DNA from: Branchipolynoe longqiensis
Lineage: Eukaryota > Annelida > Polychaeta > Phyllodocida > Polynoidae
NCBI GenBank assembly: GCA_030323885.1
Contig: CM059193.1
Coordinates: 79,520,578 to 79,584,577 of the forward strand
DNA length: 64,000 nucleotides
Direction: 5' to 3'
Positions 22,027 to 33,591 of the stretch are shown in pieces. Made by a program: the position numbers and the translations under genes. The stretch's first letter is position 1, and every line of letters begins with the position of its first letter. The notes below the pieces were generated by a model. The model made no database searches, was not told where the DNA came from, and worked only from the letters and a program-made list of their open reading frames with translations.

Positions 22027-22869
22027 GTGTCAGGCTCAGATCATGGGTACTGAAAGTGTGGCACTATTATCAAATCAAAGTGGCAACAGGGGCATAAAAG
22101 TACATGAAAACAAACATTTTAAAACATTTGAACTCTTATTTGATACACTTGTCTTGCTTAACAGATTCATCAAATGTCATTCTTTCTGGCAAGAGCTTTG
22201 TATACAATGCTCTTGGCAAGTACGAACATCGGACACGATAGGTTATGCATAGAAGTGAAAACTTGCTATGTTAATAAGTTGGCTAAAACTTATTTATTTT
22301 GGCCACATCATTCGTCAGAGTTCAATATACCGTACATTGTTGGAAGGGAAGGTGAATGGCAGCAGAGGGAGAGGGAGACCAAGAACATCATGGTTTCCAA
22401 ATATTTCACAGTGGACAGGCTTGAATTATTCACAGTCTATCAGAACAGCACACCATCAGGACAAGTGGAGAACCATTGCATCCAACCCTCGACTAGAGGA
22501 CAGAACTATTGATTGATTGAAAAAGCCACACATCGAATGATAAAAGAATATACCAGTAAACCAAACACTTTTATCTCATTAATATGGAAATAAAATTTTT
22601 ATTGAGTGGCTTCATAACAGAAAAAAGAGTGGTGTGAAAAGAGAGTGGTGTGATGATCTAAATGAGTGCTATTTTTAGCTCCATTTTTAAAGTTTTGTAT
22701 CTGGCTACATCTGTACAGCAATGGGACCACAATGTCTGCTTTCTCTAGGCTACTAATTATCCCCTATTAGCAAGTAGCGTGTCAAAATGTTGAAACTGTA
22801 AGCTATTTAGTGGTTAGATGAATATTAAATGGGCAGGTACTGAACAGACCCATGATCTGAGCCTGACAC
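22027..22869. mobile_element. TIR element with ACCA TSD, encloses a LINE fragment
   Basis: Perfect 22-bp inverted ends beginning 'GTGTCAGGCTCAGATCATGG'. ACCA lies outside both (22023-22026 and 22870-22873), giving a 4-bp TSD. At 843 bp it carries a reverse transcriptase C-terminal fragment internally and no transposase, so it looks like a non-autonomous element that acquired LINE sequence. Confidence 0.8.
22256..22516 (+). pseudogene. LINE reverse transcriptase C-terminal fragment
   Basis: The frame translates to a stretch containing LKLIYFGHIIRQ, then GRGRPRTSW, then WTGLNYSQSIR, then DKWRTIAS. This is the conserved tail found downstream of the reverse transcriptase core in several non-LTR retrotransposons (typical pattern: YFGHI, GRxRxxWxDNI, WTGL, W(R)). 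Only about 80 residues remain; the catalytic palm with its YADD box is absent. Clade is uncertain (RTE-like or related). It sits inside the 843-bp TIR element. Confidence 0.8.
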
Positions 22870-23030
22870 ACCAAGTAAACTCCCAGGTGCCTTTATGTGG
22901 GGATAGCTCCAATAAAAAGAAATGTTTAGTGGCGCGGTGAATACTGGGAAAACAAGCACATCGCCAACATGTATCAATTTAGTTATCTAGTAGTCTGCAG
23001 TGACCTCTCAGGGAAGGAGCCACATAGACA

Positions 23031-23470
23031 GGTAGGCGTGGATAGGGTGATGACATCAGGGAGCCTAGGTGGTTAGCACACTGGCCCGGAATGCAAGAGA
23101 TGTGAGTTTGATTCCCGCTCTAGGCACAATATCTCCCATTTTCATCACCGCCATTATACTGGTTGCCGTGGCCAGGATCCTGTACAAAAGCTAAGAACTG
23201 TTGAACCTATCCTGTGTAACTGCATTGCCTGTATGTATGTAATTGTAAGCATTAAATGACCATTTAAAAGACTTACAATTCCAGTGTAGTAGTCTGCACT
23301 GACCTCTCAGGCAAGGAGCCGCAGAGACAGGTAGGAATGGGCCTAGATGGTGTAATGGTTGGCACACTAAACCCGCAATGCAAGAGATCTGGGTTCGATT
23401 CCTGCTCTAGGTGCAAAATTTCCCATTTTCATCACCCCCATGACAGTAATAAAACCATAAAGTCACGTGA
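23031..23470 (+). mobile_element. SINE-B dimer
   Basis: Two tRNA-like heads, 'gcctaggtggttagcac' at about 23062 and 'gcctagatggtgtaatgg' at 23341, each with a B box ('gtttgattcccgctc' and 'GGGTTCGATTCCTGC'). Between them lies a spacer with 'gtatgtaattgtaagcatta', 'cttacaattccag', 'gtagtagtctgcactgacc' and 'ctcaggcaaggagcc'. The period is about 278 bp. Confidence 0.88.
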
Positions 23471-23529
23471 GATATTACTTATAAGGCGCTATTGCTACAT
23501 ACATGTCTTTTGCGCTATATGTGGAAAGC

Positions 23530-23725
23530 GATCATTGCAATAGACCTTTTCCGTGGGGCATGCACTATGAGCAGCAACACGGAGTATGTGTTCTTGCCAC
23601 TGCCACCAGAGGGCATTTTGGTGGTGGTGGAAATTCTTTTATAAAACCTTTTCCATATAGCAACATGCTGCTGTAAGAACAGTAGTTCTGCCACTGACGG
23701 CCTATGACGAGTTGGTGGTGAAAAC
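23530..23725 (+). repeat. Dispersed repeat R2
   Basis: 'agaccttttccgtggggcatg' and 'gttcttgccactgccac', followed by 'ttggtggtgg', resemble in reverse complement 26600-26712 and in part 25125-25205. The family is unknown. Confidence 0.55.
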
Positions 23726-23987
23726 CGCCTATTTTAAGTATTTACTTCGCTTTGTGAATGATGAACCAGGATTGCCAGGGTCCGCCCCCCCCCGCCCCGC
23801 CCTCCCGCCCCTTCCTCAGCCCTCACGCCCCGCCCCCAGCTCTGCCTCCACTAACGCCCGCCCTTCCACCTGCTTCGAATCGATTTTACCCATCCTTTTG
23901 TTGCGCGTGGAATTAAATGAATCACCCACACCCACTCACGTCTTGGGCAGATCCCAGACAGCGATGCAGCGTTTATCATCCCCTGAC

Positions 23988-24117
23988 TGGTTGTTGTTTT
24001 ACGTCCTGGCAATATCTAGGGTCATGCCAGGACGGGCACCGACTTGTGACAATGCACACTCATGGTGACTTTATAGTGTGCTCCACTGGAAAACCAGGAG
24101 GTTGGCACCATGACCTG
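23988..24117 (-). mobile_element. SINE-A copy, truncated
   Basis: Antisense tail 'gttttacgtcctggcaatat' through 'ttggcaccatgacctgta'. It then passes directly into the minisatellite at 24118. Confidence 0.85.
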
Positions 24118-24520
24118 TATAGCATTGTGACAGGGTACTTACTATATGGCATTGTAAGGGGGTACTTACTCTGTGGCATTGTGATTGGGGTACTTACTGT
24201 ATGGCATTGTGATGGGGGTACTTACTGAATAGCAGTGTTATGGGGTACTTACTAGATGGCATTGTGATGGCTGGTACTTACTGTATAGCATTGTAAGGGG
24301 TACTTACTAGATGGCATTGTGATGGGGTACTTACTGTAGAGCATTGTGAGGGGTACTTACTAGATGGCATTGTGATTGGGGTACTTATTGTATGGCATTG
24401 TGATGGGGGTACTTACTGAATAGCAGTGCTATGGGGTACTTACTAGATGGCATTGTGATGGGGTACTTACTGTATAGCATTGTGAGGGGTACTTACTAGA
24501 TGGCATTGTGATAGGGGACA
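24118..24520. repeat. ~31-bp minisatellite
   Basis: About thirteen units of 'tggcattgtgatggggtact' plus 'tactagat' with indels in the G run. The array starts within the SINE-A truncation point. Confidence 0.93.
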
Positions 24521-24547
24521 CCGGGTCCGCAGGGTTAGAATGAAGCG

Positions 24548-24594
24548 GATTGCACACACACATACACACACTTACACACTCACTCACCTACACA

Positions 24595-24635
<41 letters not shown>

Positions 24636-24660
24636 TCACTCACACACACACACACATACC
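24548..24660. repeat. (CA)n microsatellite
   Basis: CA dinucleotides with ACTC interruptions. Confidence 0.96.
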
Positions 24661-25401
24661 TACTGCCTCCACCCGGCTGTCCCGGGAAGGGAAATGGTAT
24701 TTAGGGTGCTGGAATGCTATCTAAGTCCCTAGACACCGTGTCAGCGTTAAGCCAGCCCGACCTACGCAAACCACAACCCACAAACCCTGATCTGTGGCCG
24801 GGATCAGCGAGCTCCCAGTACAGGGGCGCCGAGTAGGGGCCGGTCCCCCGTCTCACTCTGCGCCCCTGCTCGCCACTCACGCCAACAGCCCGGGCCCACG
24901 GTTCTGCCCTGGGACCCTCCTAGGGACACAGCTATTATCGATTCACTAACAATTTTGTCGAAGTAACATTGCAAGGAAATAATGTTATTCTCTCCAGCTT
25001 CTTGGTTAACGTGCATATTAAATAGATCTATGACCCCCAATAGCCGAGGTTTACTGTTGGTGCTGGGGGGGGGGGGGGGGGGGTCGTTAAACAAACAAAC
25101 AAACAAAAATAAATAAATTAAATAGATGATTTCCACCACCAATCCACCCTTGGGCAGATGTAATGTGGGTAGCAGCTCACTGTGCAGCATGCTTTGTGAA
25201 AGGGGTAATAGTTTGAATCCCAGCCGAGTCAAACCAACGACTTATAAAATTGATACTTGTCGCTACCTAACCCTTAGTGCTCGGCATTAATAGGATGGCA
25301 CAAGGACTGGTTGTCAGGGTATCTGGATAATGGAGCCTGAACGCGGCCCTGGTCTCCTATTGGGGTAGCACTACAAAGTTGCCATGAGTGTGCACTGTCA
25401 C
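24661..25401 (+). repeat. 0.73-kb duplication, copy 1
   Basis: Near-identical to 25793-26520. About nine of the roughly ten differences are one- or few-base losses in runs in copy 2 (for example a longer C, G or CAAA run here). Only one substitution was seen, near the right end. This copy stops within the SINE-A body at 'cactgtcacaa'. Confidence 0.95.
25205..25401 (+). mobile_element. SINE-A copy inside duplication copy 1
   Basis: From 'agtttgaatcccagccgagt' through 'cactgtcacaa'. It is cut at the duplication breakpoint. Confidence 0.85.
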
Positions 25402-25792
25402 AATGTAAAAATATACGGATTTTCGGTTAAGAATTATATATTGGCAGAGAGCATTATTATTCTTGGATGTCGGAGTGGGACTTAAGTTATGTAAACTAAA
25501 AGTAACTAAAATCAATAGAATTCCACTCCCATGGTACATGATGCTGAGTGAGGTAAACTATATGTTATACATTATGAGTGGAGTTGATGGAAATGTATAT
25601 GATGCCGAATGATGTAAACTATCTGTTATATATGATGTTTGGAGTTAATGAAAAGAGCTCCTTTGCAAGAAACAGTACATGATGATTGAAATGTTCTCTA
25701 TGTGTTCATAAAGAATACAAAAGAGGAAAAGAATGATTTTTACTATATACAATATCTGTAACTGTTGCAAGATCCTGTCCACCCAGACCAAC
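25402..25792. other. No gene seen between the duplication copies
   Basis: AT-rich, with loosely repeated 'catgatg..gagtgaggtaaact' units around 25535-25640 (two to three). No coding signal. Confidence 0.5.
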
Positions 25793-26520
25793 CTACTGCC
25801 TCCACCCGGCTGTCCCGGAAGGGAAATGGTATTTAGGGTGCTGGAATGCTATCTAAGTCCCTAGACACCGTGTCAGCGTTAGCCAGCCGACCTACGCAAA
25901 CCACAACCCACAAACCCTGATCTGTGGCGGGATCAGCGAGCTCCCAGTACAGGGGCGCCGAGTAGGGGCCGGTCCCCCGTCTCACTCTGCGCCCTGCTCG
26001 CCACTCACGCCAACAGCCCGGGCCCACGGTTCTGCCTGGGACCCTCCTAGGGACACAGCTATTATCGATTCACTAACAATTTTGTCGAAGTAACATTGCA
26101 AGGAAATAATGTTATTCTCTCCAGCTTCTTGGTTAACGTGCATATTAAATAGATCTATGACCCCCAATAGCCGAGGTTTACTGTTGGTGCTGGGGGGGGG
26201 GGGGGGGTCGTTAAACAAACAAACAAAAATAAATAAATTAAATAGATGATTTCCACACCAATCCACCCTTGGGCAGATGTAATGTGGGTAGCAGCTCACT
26301 GTGCAGCATGCTTTGTGAAAGGGGTAATAGTTTGAATCCCAGCCGAGTCAAACCAACGACTTATAAAATTGATACTTGTCGCTACCTAACCCTTAGTGCT
26401 CGGCATTAATAGGATGGCACAAGGACTGGTTGTCAGGGTATCTGGATAATGGAGCCTGAACGCGGCCCTGGTCTCCTATTGGGGTAGCACTACAAAGTTG
26501 CCATGTGTGTGCACTGTCAC
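25793..26520 (+). repeat. 0.73-kb duplication, copy 2
   Basis: Matches 24661-25401. Beyond the shared part the SINE-A continues intact here, so this copy retains the original right-hand context. Confidence 0.95.
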
Positions 26521-26591
26521 AAGTCAGTACCCATCCTGATATGACCTTAGAAGCCTTCTAGTATGTAAAATAACAAACAAACAAACAAACA
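26322..26591 (+). mobile_element. SINE-A copy inside duplication copy 2
   Basis: Runs from a degraded head ('agtttgaatcccagccgagt') to 'atcctgatatgacctta' and an (ACAA)n tail at 26572-26591. Confidence 0.88.
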
Positions 26592-26599
26592 AAATGGTG

Positions 26600-26712
26600 T
26601 TATAGACGATTTCCATATCCACCACCAACCGACCTTTTCCTGGCAGTGGCAAAAACTAATATTGTGGGTAGCAGGTCAATCACTGCACATGCTCCATGGA
26701 AAAGGTATATTA
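26600..26712 (-). repeat. Dispersed repeat R2, second copy
   Basis: The reverse complement shares 'accttttccatggagcatg', 'ttgccactgcca' and 'ttggtggtgg' with 23530-23725. Confidence 0.55.
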
Positions 26713-26721
26713 CAAAGTCTT

Positions 26722-27017
26722 CAGGGATGAAAGTGGTCTCCGGGAAGAACAGCGGAAATTCAGATATTCTCCCATAGGTTTAGCATTGTCAGGGAATCGC
26801 GGAAAATTCACGGAAGTCGGGTTTCATATATATTGGTATAATTAATACCCTGATAGTGCTGTGCTGTTTGAAGCACATATTAGTAGTATACGCTGATAGT
26901 GCTGCGCTGTTTGAAGCATTTATTAGTAGTATACGTTGATTTTGCTGCGCGATTGCAGTAGGGGGCTACAGGAAGAATCCCGGAAATCCGCGAAATCGCG
27001 GAGATCTTTCATCCCTG
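26722..27017 (+). mobile_element. M1 MITE with AGTCTT TSD
   Basis: Ends 'CAGGGATGAAAG' and 'CTTTCATCCCTG'. AGTCTT lies at 26716-26721 and 27018-27023. It is 296 bp with two to three internal 'gtatacgctgatagtgctgc' units. Confidence 0.95.
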
Positions 27018-27593
27018 AGTCTTCTATTTTACAGTCTTAAAAAAAGAAGAAGAGGAAAATCAACTCCGTGCACCGCATTCACTCACAACCCATAACGTGA
27101 CTATTCCTGTCCAAATGATCAGTGAACCCTTTGTGAAACAGACCCATGGAGAACAAGGATCCAGATGGAGGGCGAGGAAGATGGGAACGAGGCTGCTTGG
27201 TTATCACGGCGTCCCTGTAGGGGGCGTTGGTGCGGCGCGTGCGCAGATAACAACCGGAAGAAGATGAAGCAGCTCCGGACAGACATTCAACGAGCAAACA
27301 CAGTCGCTCCAGGGTTTTGTGTTTGTTTTATGGTTAAAGCTAGCTGTTCATTTCCTTTTAGTCCTATTAGTATTACTTCAGTTGACTGAGATAACGTTAA
27401 TAAAGTGATAGCGATTGTCAAATTGCATAACACATTAAATTAAGGATATATAAATGAACACCGCCTTTGTTAAAGTAGCATAATCCGATTGTTTGGAGTT
27501 TCTGCTATCTTTATGAAATAAACATTGATTGTTATAATTTACTTTATGTTATTTATAACCAGTATTCGAGCAACATGGCGGGACTGACACAGC
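27018..27593. other. No gene seen; small CpG-rich block
   Basis: A CpG-rich stretch at about 27165-27270 lies in otherwise AT-rich sequence. It holds an NRF1-like 'GGCGCGTGCGCA' and an ETS-like 'ACCGGAAG' (27253-27260) just before an ATG at 27264. This could be a promoter remnant, but no convincing protein follows (about 41 codons). Confidence 0.4.
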
Positions 27594-27941
27594 CTTTAAA
27601 GCTGCATAGTCCGATGAAGCATCAAATTTTAAAAATAAAAACAATTATCTAGATTTGATTCTACATATCTAATTTAGATACTGATGCACTTATTAAGTAT
27701 TTGTTGCCACATAGAAGGGAACACTGAGTCGATTTAATAGAACCTGTTACTGCAGAAGCCTATGGTACCAGAGTTTTGGCGTGCTTGCCAAAATTATTTT
27801 CACATTTTTTAATTTAAAATATCTCAAAATGTAGCCATTTCAATTAAAAGTTACTTCAAACTAAAGTAAGGTAGATTATAATGATCAATTTAATATATTT
27901 ATCTCAGAAAATGTCAGAAACTCAAAACCATCGGACTTTAA
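27594..27941 (+). mobile_element. M2 MITE, complete
   Basis: Left end 'aaagctgcatagtccgatg', right end 'aaaaccatcggacttta', interior as in other copies. It is about 348 bp. Confidence 0.9.
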
Positions 27942-28375
27942 ATAAAACTCTTCTGACCTACTACATTCGATATAATATAAAATATATAGCATTATACATG
28001 ACGTTATATACAGAGCTGCCAAGTAGATAATCGAGTGAGTGGAGACATCTCCTGAATTCACAAATTGTACATAGGGCGATTGGTTTGTTGTTGGGGAGTT
28101 TTACGTCCTGGCAACATCTAAGAACATATGATGAGTAAATAAGGAGAAATAGTGTGGCCGACGGGGGGGGGGGGGGGAAGGTGTGGGAGCGGGGTAGAAA
28201 AAAAGGGATACAAAATGGTGCATTCTGGTACATCTTAATGAAACATAAACGTTTAATAAACAAAGGAAAAAAGCTCAAATGATTTTTCGGTGGGAGATAA
28301 ATTAAAAGCGGGAAATCTGGAGATTGGGGTTATTTTGGTATATTTTTGGGAGATCTGCCAAATGATGAGACTTGA

Positions 28376-28379
<4 letters not shown>
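27942..28379. other. No gene seen; SINE-A fragment and poly-G
   Basis: An antisense SINE-A tail piece ('gttttacgtcctggcaac') lies at about 28085-28127 and a poly-G run at about 28164-28178. Confidence 0.55.
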
Positions 28380-28455
<76 letters not shown>

Positions 28456-28645
28456 TGTGTTTTTGTGTGTGTGTCTGTGTGTGTGTCTGTGTGTGTTTTT
28501 GTGTGTGTGTGTGTGTGTGTGTCTGTGCCTGTGCCTGTGTGTGTGTCTGTCTGTGTGTGTGTGTTTTTGTTTGTTTGTTTGTTTGTGTGTGTGTTTGTGT
28601 GTGTTTGTGTGTGTGTGTGTTTGTGTCTGTGTGTGTTTGTGTGTA
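28380..28645. repeat. (TG)n microsatellite with TTTG/TCTG variants
   Basis: About 265 bp of TG repeat with interruptions. Open frames of up to 130 codons here are artefacts. Confidence 0.97.
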
Positions 28646-29140
28646 CATTTATATATAATTATATATAATTATAGCCAGCATACATGTGAGCTGGTTAGCA
28701 TTTAGATAGCTGGGTTCTGCCTCTCAAGGTCAATATTCCCCTATGCTCAGCTTTCAGTCCGCTTCTCACCCAGTGTGTGCTTCGACTATTCCACATTCCA
28801 GTGAGGCGTTCTTGTGGGTATGTCCCCTCATAGCAGTTCCCAGAACACAGAGAGTCGGGTGATGGTCTGGGGGATCGAGGGTGACAGTCCCAGCAGCGCT
28901 CCGTCACTGATTGCACACAGGCAGAATTGCAATCGAGGCTAAGAAGATGGCGGGCACAACTAAGATATGGTCCCACAGGGCCGTCGACAGCCATCGACAG
29001 ACGGAGAACACGAGTCAATTTACAACGTTCAGACTAGACGCTCTCCGCCTTCCATGCACTTTTAGAATTTAAAAACCTCAGTTTCAATTCCCTAGTCTCT
29101 CACTGCTGAAATCATAGCTCGGAATCAACATTGAACGTTT
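28646..29140. other. No gene seen
   Basis: An AT dyad-rich bit at 28650-28672, then unique-looking sequence of moderate GC. The 107-codon antisense frame has no recognised motif. Confidence 0.45.
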
Positions 29141-29482
29141 GTTTTTTATTGTTTTACATCCCAGGAACATCTCTATTACCATATCAGAATGGGAACCGAC
29201 TTGTGAGAGTTTGCACTGATTGTGACTTTATAGTGCTGCCACATTGGGAGACCTGGCTGTCCACACCATGACCCGATATCCCACAGTCATTTTATCCTGA
29301 TACTGTGCGAACCACTCCGTGTCCTATCCTATTAATGCCAAGCGCCAGGCTAGGTAGTGAGAAGTATCAATTATATAAGTCATTGGTTTGACTCAGCTGG
29401 GATTCACACTCCTGAATTTCCACAAGGAAAGCCTGCGCTCTACCGATTCGGCCACCGCTCTACTGATTCGGCCACTGCGTCT
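29141..29482 (-). mobile_element. SINE-A copy, full length
   Basis: Antisense tail 'ttgttttacatcccaggaac', full body, and a head with a small duplication ('attcggccaccgctctac' followed by a second 'tgattcggccactgc'). Confidence 0.92.
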
Positions 29483-29959
29483 GACAACATTAAACGCCCT
29501 CTAATTCCCATTTAATGCTAATATTTAGATCTAAATTTTAGTTATCTCCACACCATTTAATGTTTCCGTTTGCTTTGTTTTAAGGATTATCCTCGTTCAA
29601 CATAGAAAACCTGTATGGCACATGTGCATGCTTTTGGAGGCAGCCTCCAAACCATTTCCCCAGTGTTATATTATGACGTCACGACATACTGCATGTATAG
29701 TGAACATCTTCATCTGAGGACATTTGGCTTGTACTAAAGTCATAAGCATAAACAGCACAGCAACGAGCGCATTTGAACTCGCACCAGTGCATTTGAACAC
29801 ACATGTGTGTGCTGGCTAACCGGAAACAATCCTGACTCTTCTCGTCTTAGGGTTAGGGCTGGGATTAGGGTGTGTATGCTCAATGAAACACAGTGGGGAC
29901 CTGCGTCTCCACCTTTCTTCACTGTTCACCTTCTCGCTCAAGTAGGACTGTCATACTCA
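29483..29959. other. No gene seen
   Basis: Unique-looking sequence. One TTAGGGTTAGGG-like string occurs near 29850, too short to call telomeric. Confidence 0.45.
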
Positions 29960-30420
29960 TGTCGTGGGGGCGATGAAAACGGAAAATATTGTGCCTAGAG
30001 CGGAACTCGAACCCACATCTCTTTGCATTCCGGGCCAGTGTGCTAACCATTACACCACCTAGGCTCCCTGATATCACCACACTACCCACGCCTACCTACC
30101 TATGTGCTCCCTTGCATGAGAGGTCAGTGCAGAGTACTACACTCGTCCCCCTGGAATTGTAAGTATTTTAATGCTTACAATTACATACATACAGGAAATG
30201 CACTAACACATACATACACATGGTAGGTTCAACAACCATACAGCACATAGCTTGAACAGGATCATGGTCACGGCAACCAGTGTCATGGAGGATGGTGAAA
30301 ATGGGAAATATTGCGCCTAGAGCGGGACTCAAACACACATCTCTTTGCATTCCGGGCCAGTGTGCTAACTATTACACCATCTAGGCTCCCTGATATCACC
30401 ATACTACCCATGCCTAAATA
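29960..30420 (-). mobile_element. SINE-B dimer
   Basis: Two antisense tRNA-like heads ('accacctaggctccctg' at about 30054 and 'accatctaggctccctg' at about 30375), each with an upstream antisense B box ('gaactcgaacccac', 'gggactcaaacacac'). The spacer contains 'gaggtcagtgcagagtacta' and 'tggaattgtaagtatt', the same order as the 23.0-kb dimer on the other strand. Confidence 0.88.
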
Positions 30421-31049
30421 GATGTAGGCAGTAGGGCAGTTTTGCTTTGGTGGTCACTCTTTGTAGCTCATTTTATCCCCAAAACAGATGACATTAATTA
30501 TTAACGCGCTTCTTTAGAGATAAATAGGAAATCAGTGGGAATGCAGCTATACGGAATTGGAGTAAAAGTATGAGCCAAGCCAAAATGCAATGTGTGACCA
30601 TTATTCAGCCGGAGACCTCTCCATCAGCTGCCCACGCCGGCCGGGGACCTCAGACACATTAATCCCGACCTCCAACACGCCCTCTATTACCTCACACAGA
30701 GCACGGATTCAAAGCGGCCATCTCCACGGATCCGCACTGTGAGGGGAGCCCAAACACACTCTATTATCGCCCACCATTGGCGCCCTCTGCAACCACCCCT
30801 TGAGGATTGCCTCAGAGGGACTCGCTGCGAGTGGTTCAAAGCCCTTCACTGGTACCGGGTGGCTAGCTCCTCGCCGCCGGGAGCCGCCGGCTACCAGCGG
30901 AGAGGGATTGCCTCATCTGGACCGCCATAATGAGGTAATGGGGGCGAGGTGGCAAGGGCGGGCCGTGCTTCATGAGGGGCCAACTCAATATAGTGGTCCC
31001 CATAATTTGGGCAGTACCGGTACAAGCCGCTAGGAGGCGATAATACATT
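30421..31049. other. No gene seen; GC-rich stretch
   Basis: 30600-30940 is GC- and CpG-rich with short open frames but no recognisable protein. It could be an exon or regulatory remnant; nothing decisive was seen. Confidence 0.4.
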
Positions 31050-31345
31050 GGGAAGCGGGTGGGGGTGGGTGAAGGGGGGCGAGAAGGGGGAGTGGGGCAG
31101 GGTGGAAGGGGGACAGGAGAGGGGAGAGGGGTGAGGGGAGAGGGGAGAGGGGAGGTGATAGGGGAGGGGAGAGGGGAAAGGGGAAAGGGGAGGGGAGAGG
31201 GGAAGGGGGAAGGGGGGAGGGGGGAGGGGAGTGTGAGGAGAGGGGGAGAGGAGAGGGGGAGAGGGGAGAGAGGAGAGAGGAGAGGGGAGAGGGGAAGGAG
31301 GAGAGCGAGGGAGAGAGCGAGGGCGGAGAGGGAGGGGAGGCATAA
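31050..31345. repeat. G-rich purine tract (GGGGAGA)n
   Basis: About 290 bp of GGGGA/GAGAGG units, strand-asymmetric, with many runs of four G spaced by one to five bases, so G-quadruplex or triplex forming in principle. Translations on both strands are artefacts. Confidence 0.95.
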
Positions 31346-31504
31346 TGCCAGAGCTCTCTCCCGCTGGTATTAACTATTATTAAGCAGCTATTAATGGATA
31401 TAGGGCTTTAGGAGAGAGCTCGATCAATACCCATCTGGGATGTGTATTCATCGGGAACAATACAAGAGAGAATAAAACTACAAGTTAGGAAAATGCACTT
31501 TGTT

Positions 31505-31608
31505 TTCAAAATGGTCGCAAGGATGTCGGCAACCATCACTTTAGTCGCAAGGAGGTCGCCGGTAAGTGTGGTCCAAAGTGGTCGCAATCCGTAGTGTGAC
31601 TGGGGCTT
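31505..31608. mobile_element. M3-like half element (copy E)
   Basis: Ends 'GTAGTGTGACTGGGGC' before TTAA, the M3 right-end pattern. The preceding 90 bp repeat 'GTCGCAAGGANGTCG', again words related to its end. No left end is present. Confidence 0.5.
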
Positions 31609-32451
31609 AAGGTAAACACCACCACAAGGTAACGCATTTATCAACTTGTAGTATGCGGTGAAAGTTGTGTATTTATAAACTCACTAAGCCATGAGCAGTT
31701 TTGTTCCAGTGATATATCATACAAGGCGCTCTGCATCATGCGTTGCTTACTAAACCCGCCATCTTGGGTTTCGTTCGAATTGGCTTTTTTTGCTTTTTTT
31801 AAAAAGTACCAGTGCTTTAAATATGAATCAACACACACCACCAGCATCGTCTAATGCTCACCTGTGACCTGTACTTTTCAGACAACATAGACTGTACTCC
31901 ATAGTGTTGCATGCAACTTCTACTGTTCCAATTCCAACTCCTATTTCACAACTGTTTGAAAGCACTGAGTACCCTTAAAAAAAAAAATTATATCTCATAG
32001 CAACATCATAGCCTATTTGAAATCACCATGACTGATGAAGAGGTCAGTTTCACCTGGTAACTGGTAAAGTAAATATAAATAGTAAACAAACGGTTGCTAG
32101 TTACATAGATTAACACCACTGTATTGTCACAGGCATGGCTTATCACGTTCTTCCAGCATCCATGCTGCAGATCACGTTCTGATTATTTTGTATGTGTTTA
32201 AATTAAGTTTTTAATTGATGTAATTTTATATAACGAGGATACTACGCTGCCCCTCTAGACTTATATACAACGATCAAGGAAGTCTGGCTATACTCTATCC
32301 TCTAAGTATGACAGAACCGGTTGGGTTTGAAGGCCAAGAGGAGATTAGGCGTGGGGTGGGGACCTGCTGCCGTGAGCTCTTTCATCTGAGTGCGGCCTTT
32401 TTGGTCTGGGTCCGTATTAGATTAAGATTCATCCCACCCGGAGTAGAGGTT
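31609..32451. other. No gene seen
   Basis: AT-rich, with no recognised repeat or coding region. Confidence 0.5.
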
Positions 32452-32803
32452 GGTTTTGTTTGTTTGCTGTTGTTTCATGTCCTAGCAACATCCAAGATCA
32501 TATCAGGATGGGTACTGACTTGTGACAGGGCGCATGAATTTATAGTGCTGCCCCACTGGGAGACCAGGCCACCAGCACCATGACCTGATATTCCACTCAG
32601 TCACATTATCCTGACACTGAGCCAACCAGTCCTTGCCCTATCCTAATAATATTGAGCATCTGGCTAGGAGCCAACAAGTATAAATTTGTAAGTCATTGGT
32701 TTGACTCGACCAGGGTTTGAACCCACGAACCCATGGGTTCGGATCTCCCCATCTCCCAAAAACAGGAGACGGATGCTCAACTCATTCGGCCATCCCGTCT
32801 GGA
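32452..32803 (-). mobile_element. SINE-A copy, full length
   Basis: Antisense tail '(TTTG)TTGC..gttgtttcatgtcc', complete body, B box antisense 'gggtttgaaccc', and head 'caactcattcggccatccc'. Confidence 0.93.
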
Positions 32804-33591
32804 TGAAGAGTAGAGATGAAGGACAACATACCCTAAAAACTGATATGGCGACCCGGCAAATAAGTCGAGGTCGATTTTTGACTAGACATATTTACTGGCG
32901 AACTGATAGCGAAAAGGTCGGAGATATGATGCGCGCATTAGTCGAGGTACTTCTGAGAACTTCCCTTATTTAAACAAAATAAATCAAATCGACTTCACCA
33001 TGTTTTTTTTTTCATGGTAGTCCAAATCTGAGCAAAAACTGTCTTGATATGAATTACCTTAACAAGCTGTGAAGTTGCTGGTTTCAGCATGCAATGTTTA
33101 TCTATATTGAAGTAGAGTTGATGAAATGAGAGAGAATGGAAAAAAATTAAATGGCAACCACTGAATGCTTGCTGACAATTCGAATTTTAAAGTAAAATAA
33201 ACTACACAATTTCTTCAATTATTCGCCCCATAAGTAATGGGCTACATGAGATGAGTATGTGAATAATATATTTAGCATATTAGATTGGAAATTCATCTAG
33301 TTATGTCAATAGCCCAGCCTTCCAACCCGTGTTCTGATGTGTCAGAGAGACGGTGCTGCGGAAGTAACTCGGTTTGTATAAACTCATGTGACTTTGATGC
33401 TTTTCCTGGTGGCTATAAAACAAGCTTATGCTGATGTATGAACTGATGATAACTTGGAAACAATACCATGGAAATTGGTTAGTAATAACTAATACGAGCC
33501 CAGTTAAGTATGATATTAACCCCAATAGCATAGCTCCATCACTCACAGTACTGTATTGTTTGTTACCACGCCATGCATTTAGCATTAAGTA
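32804..33591. other. No gene seen
   Basis: AT-rich unique-looking sequence. A 94-codon antisense frame (33301-33585) has no recognised similarity. Confidence 0.45.

Noticed and set aside
28253..28705. Cys/Val and Thr/His frames of 98-131 residues
   Set aside because: (TG)n microsatellite.
29838..29880. Telomere-like TTAGGGTTAGGG string
   Set aside because: Only about two units; not an interstitial telomere array.
30891..31373. 150-residue Pro/Ser-rich and 104-residue Gly/Arg/Glu-rich frames
   Set aside because: Purine tract GGGGAGA read on each strand.
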